From: Rhizobiaceae bacterium
GTDB taxonomy: Bacteria; Pseudomonadota; Alphaproteobacteria; Rhizobiales; Rhizobiaceae
NCBI GenBank assembly: GCA_004299545.1
Contig: SCRB01000189.1
Span: 1 to 5,445, forward strand
Length of the DNA: 5,445 nucleotides
Reading direction: 5' to 3'
Shown: piece after piece, positions 1-5,445 of the stretch
How the letters are laid out: each line of letters begins with the position of its first letter
How positions within the stretch are numbered: the stretch's first letter is position 1
Translations under genes and position numbers: made by a program
Notes under the pieces: model-generated
What the model was told of the DNA's origin: nothing
The model's database searches: none
What the model saw: only the letters and a program-made list of their open reading frames with translations

Positions 1-1112
1 TCGGTCTATTCGATGCCACGTTCTGCACGAGCGAAACCGGCAACCTGACCTCGGTCCGGAAGCGCGCGCTGCTTGTCGAGACCTATGGCGACGGAGGCTT
101 CGACTATGCCGGCAACAGCCGGCACGACATTGCTGTTTTCGACGCTGCGCGCGAAGCGATCGTGGTTGCTCCCGACCGCGCAGCCGCCCGCTGGCAGAAG
201 ACGCATGGCAGCGAACTTTTCCCGTCGCGGAAGCCGGGCTGGAAAACCATTCTGCGCATGCTGCGTGCGCATCAATGGCTGAAAAACACGCTGATCGTCG
301 TACCGACGGTCCTCAATCACCAATATCTCAACCTGCCGCTGCTTCTCGCCTGCTTTCTTGCCTTCGTCTCGTTCAGCGCGGCGGCTTCGGCGATCTACAT
401 CATCAACGACTTTTTCGATGCCTCGATCGATCGACGCCATCCGACAAAGAAGAACAGGCCCTTTGCCAGCGGCATGCTCTCGGTGCCGTTCGGATTGATG
501 GTTTCCGCCTGCCTGGTCGTCATCAGTTTCGCGATTGCGCTGTTCCTGCCGCCTCTCTTCATGGCGGTGTTGGCCGGCTATCTGGTGATGACGACAGCCT
601 ATTCGGTCGCGATCAAGAGAATGCTCTTGATCGACGTCTTCACGCTCGCCACCCTCTACACCATGCGCATCCTCGCGGGTGCGACGGTGACGGGCATTCC
701 GGTTTCGTTCTGGCTGCTCGCCTTCTCCATCTTCTTCTTCCTGTCGCTTGCGCTCGTGAAGCGCTACGTCGAGCTTGACGGGACCGAAATTGAAAAAGGC
801 ATCCGTATCGCCGGGCGCGGCTACAGGATGGAGGACAGGGATATCATCGCGCAGGGCGGGGTTGCTGCCGCATTCGGTTCGGCGATGGTGCTCGCGCTTT
901 ATATCGACGGCAACAGTGTACGCGAACTCTACGAATATCCGTGGATGATATGGCCGCTGGCGCCGGCCGTCCTCTACATCACGCTCAGGATATGGGTGCT
1001 CGCCCGCCGCAGCGAGATGCACGACGATCCCGTCGTCTTCATCATCAGCGACTGGCGCAGCCAGATCGTCATACTGATCGGCGCAATTCTTCTCGTCACG
1101 GCCGGGCTGTGA
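1..1112 (+). CDS. HAD phosphatase–UbiA prenyltransferase fusion, decaprenyl-phosphate 5-phosphoribosyltransferase-like (5' end missing)
   Basis: The frame is open from the first complete codon at 3, so the N-terminus lies outside the window; 369 residues are visible. Residues 1-66 look like the end of a HAD phosphatase domain: a candidate motif III lysine (K20) and a motif IV-like FDYAGNSRHD segment (residues 33-42). Residues 80-369 form a polytopic UbiA domain. It has the Mg-diphosphate motif N135-D-F-F-D139-A-S-I-D143 followed by RRHPTKKNRP, the second conserved block Y200-SVAIKR-MLLID211, and an LVKRY segment around K253. Known UbiA relatives of this type (mycobacterial Rv3806c, rhizobial NoeC) transfer 5-phosphoribose from PRPP to polyprenyl phosphate at the inner membrane; the fused HAD would fit removal of the 5-phosphate. 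Substrate assignment is inferred from family and from the DprE1-like gene that follows directly. The block is hydrophobic with several membrane helices. A GTG at 162 is an internal codon, not a likely start, because HAD homology continues upstream of it. Confidence 0.88.
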   Translation, partial: GLFDATFCTSETGNLTSVRKRALLVETYGDGGFDYAGNSRHDIAVFDAAREAIVVAPDRAAARWQKTHGSELFPSRKPGWKTILRMLRAHQWLKNTLIVVPTVLNHQYLNLPLLLACFLAFVSFSAAASAIYIINDFFDASIDRRHPTKKNRPFASGMLSVPFGLMVSACLVVISFAIALFLPPLFMAVLAGYLVMTTAYSVAIKRMLLIDVFTLATLYTMRILAGATVTGIPVSFWLLAFSIFFFLSLALVKRYVELDGTEIEKGIRIAGRGYRMEDRDIIAQGGVAAAFGSAMVLALYIDGNSVRELYEYPWMIWPLAPAVLYITLRIWVLARRSEMHDDPVVFIISDWRSQIVILIGAILLVTAGL

Positions 1113-1117
1113 CGATG
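1109..1117 (+). promoter_or_regulatory. Coupled stop/start junction with two possible start codons
   Basis: The UbiA stop TGA (1110-1112) is embedded in GTGA, giving an in-frame GTG start at 1109; an in-frame ATG follows at 1115, only 2 bases after the stop. No good Shine-Dalgarno sequence precedes either, so translation probably depends on ribosomes finishing the upstream gene. The two starts differ by only two residues. Confidence 0.55.
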
Positions 1118-2461
1118 GCGGGTTCCTTCCAGAGCTTTGGCCGCAACGTCGCCGAAACGCGGCGCTCGCTGCCCCTGTCGGCAGCGATCGAACTCCTGCG
1201 GACCGGCAATGTGGAGCCCGGATCGCTGCTTGGCTACGGCAACGGCCGCACCTATGGCGACAGTTGCCAGAACGCCAGCGGCAGCGTCGTCGACATGCGG
1301 CCGGCCAACCGCATCCTGTCCTTCGATGCCAGGAGCGGCGTGATCGAGGCGGAAGCCGGTGTCTTCCTGTCGGATATTATCGCCTATGCCGTACCGCTCG
1401 GCTGGTTCCCTCCAGTCCTGCCGGGAACGCAATATGTGACCGTCGGCGGCGCCATCGCCAATGACGTGCACGGCAAGAACCACCATGTCAGGGGGACCTT
1501 CGGCTGCCATGTCGAATCGCTCGCCCTGCTCAGGTCCGATGGGCAGACCTATCGCTGCAGCCGCACCGCGAACGCGACGCTTTTCAGCGCCACGATCGGC
1601 GGCATGGGGCTGACCGGACTGGTCCGGTCGGCGCGGATCAGGCTGCGCCGGATTTCCTTGCCGGACCTCATGGAGACGGTCACGCCTTTCGCGTCGCTCG
1701 ACGGCTATTTTGCGCTCGCCGAGGCGGCGGACGAGGCGAACGAATATGCCGTCGCATGGATCGACCAGCTGGCGGATGGTGCATGCGAGGGACGGGGCCT
1801 CCTCCTGACCGCCAACCACGCGGAGGCGTCGCCGGCGCGGCAGAAGAGGGAGCACCGCCTTTCGGTTCCTTTCCGCGTCCCCTTCACCGTCCTGAACAAA
1901 CCGTTCCTGAAGCTCTTCAACGAAGCCTATTATCGCGGCAAGGCAAGGGCCGGGGCCATTCATCCCGCATCATGGCGGAACTTCTTCTTTCCCCTCGACG
2001 GCGTCCGCCACTGGAACCGCCTCTACGGTCCCCGAGGCCTTTACCAGCACCAAAGCGTTCTGCCGCTGGAGGCTGGGCAGACTGCGGTCAGGGAAATGCT
2101 GGCGGTAAGCAGGAAGGCGGGCGAGGGGTCTTTCCTCACCGTGCTGAAGCGGTTCGGCCAGATGCGCTCGCCGGGCCTTCTGTCCTTTCCACGGCAAGGC
2201 TACACGCTGACGCTGGATTTCCCAAACCGCGGCGCCCGTACGCTGGCACTCCTGACGGAACTCGACCGCATCACGATTGCCGCCGGCGGCGCCGTCAATC
2301 CCTATAAGGACGCGCGCATGGACAGCCATGTGTTCGAGGCGTCCTTCCCGAACTGGCGAGCGCTTGAAAGCTTGCGCGATCCCGCTTTTCTCTCGGATTT
2401 CTGGCGGCGAACGGCACTCGGGCTCAAAGCCGGAGAACAGTATGTGCATGCGGCGGAATAG
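1115..2461 (+). CDS. dprE1: FAD-dependent oxidase, DprE1-like (decaprenylphosphoryl-ribose 2'-oxidase family)
   Basis: 448 residues from ATG 1115 (M. tuberculosis DprE1 is 461). The N-terminal half is a VAO-type FAD-binding domain: the pyrophosphate loop G40-Y-G-N-G-R-T-Y47-G-D, then PVLPGTQYVTVGGAIANDVH and the family signature H119-G-K-N-H-H124, where DprE1 has its flavin-contacting histidine H132. The C-terminal half has the substrate-domain blocks RNFFFPLDGVRHWNRLYGP, SFLTVLKRFG, LSFPRQGYTLTLDFP and NPYKDAR; K398 matches catalytic K418 of DprE1. Family members oxidise the C2 hydroxyl of polyprenyl-phosphoryl ribose to a ketone, the first half of epimerisation to arabinose. Coupling to the HAD-UbiA gene, which would make that substrate, supports this role. 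Differences from the mycobacterial enzyme: T366 where Cys387 sits and H312 where Tyr314 sits. Family membership is secure; the exact lipid-sugar is inferred. The symbol denotes family, not proven orthology. Confidence 0.9.
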   Translation: MAGSFQSFGRNVAETRRSLPLSAAIELLRTGNVEPGSLLGYGNGRTYGDSCQNASGSVVDMRPANRILSFDARSGVIEAEAGVFLSDIIAYAVPLGWFPPVLPGTQYVTVGGAIANDVHGKNHHVRGTFGCHVESLALLRSDGQTYRCSRTANATLFSATIGGMGLTGLVRSARIRLRRISLPDLMETVTPFASLDGYFALAEAADEANEYAVAWIDQLADGACEGRGLLLTANHAEASPARQKREHRLSVPFRVPFTVLNKPFLKLFNEAYYRGKARAGAIHPASWRNFFFPLDGVRHWNRLYGPRGLYQHQSVLPLEAGQTAVREMLAVSRKAGEGSFLTVLKRFGQMRSPGLLSFPRQGYTLTLDFPNRGARTLALLTELDRITIAAGGAVNPYKDARMDSHVFEASFPNWRALESLRDPAFLSDFWRRTALGLKAGEQYVHAAE

Positions 2462-2584
2462 GTGAGCCGAAGAAAATCATACGCTTTCCGAAAATGTTGA
2501 ACCTATGGGAAAAACAAATTGAATCAATTCATTAAGAAAACTTTCTCCCTCTTTTGATACAAGGGAAGTGGCGCGGGAATTATC
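2462..2584 (+). promoter_or_regulatory. AT-rich intergenic gap, probable leader/promoter region of the second half of the cluster
   Basis: This is the only sizeable non-coding stretch in the window (123 bp). By hand count it is about 38% G+C, and only about 29% in 2491-2560, far below the flanking genes. The other junctions visible in the cluster are overlaps or gaps of a few to 26 bases, so this gap probably carries its own promoter or control site. TTGAAC (2497-2502) and TTGAAT (2519-2524) resemble -35 elements, but neither has a convincing -10 at normal spacing. No stem followed by a T-run was found, so no intrinsic terminator is claimed. A GGGA at 2575-2578, six bases before the ATG at 2585, is the likely ribosome binding site. 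Confidence 0.45.
2517..2529. promoter_or_regulatory. Palindrome AATTGA-A-TCAATT, candidate operator
   Basis: A perfect inverted repeat with 6-bp arms around a single central base, in the most AT-rich part of the gap before the flippase gene. A second perfect palindrome, AGAAA-AC-TTTCT, lies at 2535-2546, its centre about 17.5 bp away. Short symmetric sites like these suit a dimeric regulator, but arms this short also arise by chance in AT-rich DNA. No specific regulator is recognised. Confidence 0.3.
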
Positions 2585-3046
2585 ATGAAATATATCGGCT
2601 TCATCCTCTTCACGGTCATGACGAATGCTGCGGCCCAGCTCATGCTGAAGCAGGGCATGACCAGCATGGGTTCACTCAGCTTCGAAGGCGTCAACCCGGT
2701 CCTGAAGCTGTTTCAGATCGTCTTCAATCCATGGATCTTCTTCGGTCTGTGCACCTTCGTCATCTCGATGGGGTCGCATCTGTTCGTGCTGTCGAAGGTC
2801 GAACTCTCCTTCGCTTATCCATTCCTGAGCCTCGCCTATGTGGCGGTCGCGATCTTTGCCTATTTCATCTTCCGCGAGGACCTGAACGCGTTACGCATCG
2901 CCGGCATCGCCTTCATCTGCATCGGCACGGTGCTCATCGCGCAATCGGGCTCGGGACTGACTCATCGCGTTCACGACCAGACGACCGCCTCCATCAATTC
3001 CCCGACCCCTCCGACGAATTCCCAGACCAAAGAGCTTGCACAATGA
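2585..3046 (+). CDS. Small EamA/SMR-type membrane protein, ArnE/ArnF-like probable lipid-linked sugar flippase
   Basis: 153 residues. Four predicted membrane helices at roughly residues 4-22, 40-66, 73-97 and 101-120 match the single-unit SMR/ArnE architecture, followed by a hydrophilic Ser/Thr/Pro-rich tail of about 30 residues that is longer than usual for such proteins. The helix 1 pattern N14-AAAQLMLK22 resembles the AGQ-xxx-K pattern of ArnE/ArnF, and the block from SFAYPFLSLAYVAVAIFAYF to FICIGTVLIA is typical of the family. EmrE-type drug pumps need Glu14 in this alignment; here it is Asn, arguing against proton-coupled drug efflux. ArnE/F move undecaprenyl-phosphate-aminoarabinose across the inner membrane; an equivalent role for the lipid-linked pentose made upstream is inferred from context. 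The start is preceded by GGGA at a 6-base spacing. It overlaps the next gene by ATGA. EamA-family proteins are diverse, so the cargo is uncertain. Confidence 0.8.
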   Translation: MKYIGFILFTVMTNAAAQLMLKQGMTSMGSLSFEGVNPVLKLFQIVFNPWIFFGLCTFVISMGSHLFVLSKVELSFAYPFLSLAYVAVAIFAYFIFREDLNALRIAGIAFICIGTVLIAQSGSGLTHRVHDQTTASINSPTPPTNSQTKELAQ

Positions 3047-4050
3047 GACATGTGATTTTCGGTGGCGACGGCTTTGTCGGCCGTCATCTCGCTCCAAAGC
3101 TTCTTGCCGACGGCGAGGAGGTCGTCGTCGCGGATGTGGCCAACAGTCATCTGCCGCATTATCGCGATGTGCGCCATGTCCACTGCGACGTCACCGATCC
3201 GGCATCGATCGCGGCGCTGGGGCTCAAGCCCGACGACATGGTCTACAACCTCTCGGCCAAGATGCTTTCGCCGATCCAGGTGCGCGCCAGGAGGCACGAT
3301 TTCTTCTTCCCGGTGAACTATCACGGCACCGAGAACATCATGTTGGCGATGGACAAGGCCGGTGCGGCCAATCTCGTCCATTTCACCACCGATATGATCT
3401 ACGGGCACACGGTCGTCCATCCGATGACGGAAGAGCATCCGGTGGCGCCGCTCGGCGAATATGGTCTCTCGAAGCTCAAGACCGAGGAACTTGCCGCCAT
3501 CTGGCGCGAGCGCGGCATGAATATTGCGCTCTTCCGCCCGCGCCTCATCATCGGACCCGGCCGTCTCGGCATCCTCGAAAAGCTCTTCAAGCTGATCGAC
3601 TGGAACCTGCCGGTGCCGATGATCGGTTCAGGAAAAAATCCCTACCAATTCATTTCCGTCTTCGACTGTGCCGATGCGGCGAGGCTTGCCTGGAAGGCGG
3701 GCGTCCCGAACGAAGCCTATAATCTGGGCTCGCTCAATCCACCGCCGGTCAGGAAATTGCTCGGCGATCTGATCCGCCACGCCGGATCGCGCTCCCTCCT
3801 GCTGCCGACGCCGGGCTGGGCGGTGAAGCGGACGCTCGACCTTTTCGACCTGATGAACATGCCGATCATGGATCCCGAGCAATATCTGATCGCCGACGAG
3901 GTCTGCGTCCTCGACGTGTCGAAAGGCAAGCGCGAGTTGGGATGGGTACCGCAATATCGCGACGAAGACATGCTCAACGCCGCCTACAGCGAATATCGCG
4001 CCGGCAAGGACGGCCACGCCGTCGCCGCGCATCAAATTGCCGCCGAATAG
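3043..4050 (+). CDS. Extended-SDR NAD(P)-dependent sugar epimerase/dehydratase/reductase
   Basis: 335 residues, normal for extended SDRs. The N-terminus is a Rossmann beta-alpha-beta with G7-G-D-G10-F-V-G13 (GxxGxxG), then VVVADV ending the second strand. The active site is T116 (four residues before Y120-G, the place of Ser124 in GalE) and Y140-G-L-S-K144 (YxxxK). The middle RPRLIIGPG and the later YQFISVFDCADAARLAW and EAYNLGS blocks are the usual substrate-side motifs of NDP-sugar epimerases/dehydratases. The ATG overlaps the flippase stop as ATGA, indicating translational coupling, so the start is chosen there; the frame stays open further upstream but only through flippase sequence. It is not a classical short SDR like DprE2 (about 254 residues). 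Its reaction is unknown: it might reduce the 2-keto lipid-sugar made by the DprE1-like enzyme, or act on a nucleotide sugar. The fold is certain; the substrate is not. Confidence 0.87.
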   Translation: MRHVIFGGDGFVGRHLAPKLLADGEEVVVADVANSHLPHYRDVRHVHCDVTDPASIAALGLKPDDMVYNLSAKMLSPIQVRARRHDFFFPVNYHGTENIMLAMDKAGAANLVHFTTDMIYGHTVVHPMTEEHPVAPLGEYGLSKLKTEELAAIWRERGMNIALFRPRLIIGPGRLGILEKLFKLIDWNLPVPMIGSGKNPYQFISVFDCADAARLAWKAGVPNEAYNLGSLNPPPVRKLLGDLIRHAGSRSLLLPTPGWAVKRTLDLFDLMNMPIMDPEQYLIADEVCVLDVSKGKRELGWVPQYRDEDMLNAAYSEYRAGKDGHAVAAHQIAAE

Positions 4051-4063
4051 GGCGACGCCGAAC

Positions 4064-4067
4064 AGGA
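4064..4067 (+). promoter_or_regulatory. Ribosome binding site AGGA of the aminotransferase gene
   Basis: AGGA followed by an A-rich run lies nine bases before the ATG at 4077. This favours that start over the in-frame ATG at 4086, which would be 18 bases away. The gene is separated from the SDR stop by only 26 bases, so it is probably co-transcribed. Confidence 0.6.
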
Positions 4068-4076
4068 AAAAAGACC

Positions 4077-5445
<1,369 letters not shown>

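Noticed and set aside
6..1022. Minus-strand open frame (338 codons) opposite the HAD-UbiA gene
   Set aside because: Low-complexity charged translation with no domain signature; it is the mirror of a clearly conserved plus-strand membrane protein.
974..1963. Minus-strand open frame opposite the DprE1-like gene
   Set aside because: Spans the junction of two real plus-strand genes and encodes no recognisable motif; a codon-bias artefact.
2472..2488. GAAA/TTTC inverted repeat after the DprE1-like stop as a terminator
   Set aside because: The stem is only four A/T-rich pairs and no T-run follows, so it does not qualify as an intrinsic terminator.
2497..2525. Sigma-70-type promoter with TTGAAC as -35
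   Set aside because: At 17-18 bases spacing the -10 position reads TGAATC or GAATCA, too far from consensus to call a promoter.
2554..3042. Upstream extension of the SDR reading frame to 2554
   Set aside because: The extension runs out of frame through the flippase gene and gives an unstructured Arg/His-rich sequence; the Rossmann motif begins immediately after the ATG at 3043.

Overview
The window is a compact, same-strand block of five protein-coding genes, the first and last cut by the window edges. GC-rich coding sequence, third-position GC bias, start/stop overlaps between genes and the protein families all suggest an alphaproteobacterium, most likely a rhizobial-type member of Hyphomicrobiales (Rhizobium/Agrobacterium/Sinorhizobium relatives). 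That placement is inference from style, not a database match.

Layout: (1) the 3' part of a HAD-phosphatase/UbiA-prenyltransferase fusion (1-1112); (2) a DprE1-like FAD oxidase (1115-2461, or from an overlapping GTG at 1109); (3) a 123-bp AT-rich gap holding short palindromes (2462-2584); (4) a four-helix EamA/SMR-type membrane protein resembling ArnE/ArnF lipid-sugar flippase subunits (2585-3046); (5) an extended-SDR NAD(P)-dependent sugar epimerase/dehydratase/reductase, overlapping the previous gene by ATGA (3043-4050); (6) a class III PLP aminotransferase, truncated at the window end (4077-5445). No RNA genes, mobile elements, CRISPR arrays or clear terminators were seen.

Read together, the first two genes match the mycobacterial route to decaprenyl-phosphoryl pentoses: a UbiA enzyme puts 5-phosphoribose on polyprenyl phosphate, a HAD phosphatase removes the 5-phosphate, and DprE1 oxidises C2 of the lipid-linked ribose to a keto group. 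Rhizobia are known to carry related genes (noeC/H/O/P of Azorhizobium, for D-arabinosylation of Nod factors). The second half supplies a probable flippase, a second oxidoreductase and a transaminase. No DprE2-type short reductase is in view. Either the extended SDR completes arabinose formation, or the pathway diverges. One attractive but unproven reading is that a lipid-linked keto-pentose is transaminated to an amino-pentose and flipped by the ArnE-like protein, a parallel to the Ara4N lipid A pathway by different enzymes. The final glycan or lipid acceptor cannot be told from this window.
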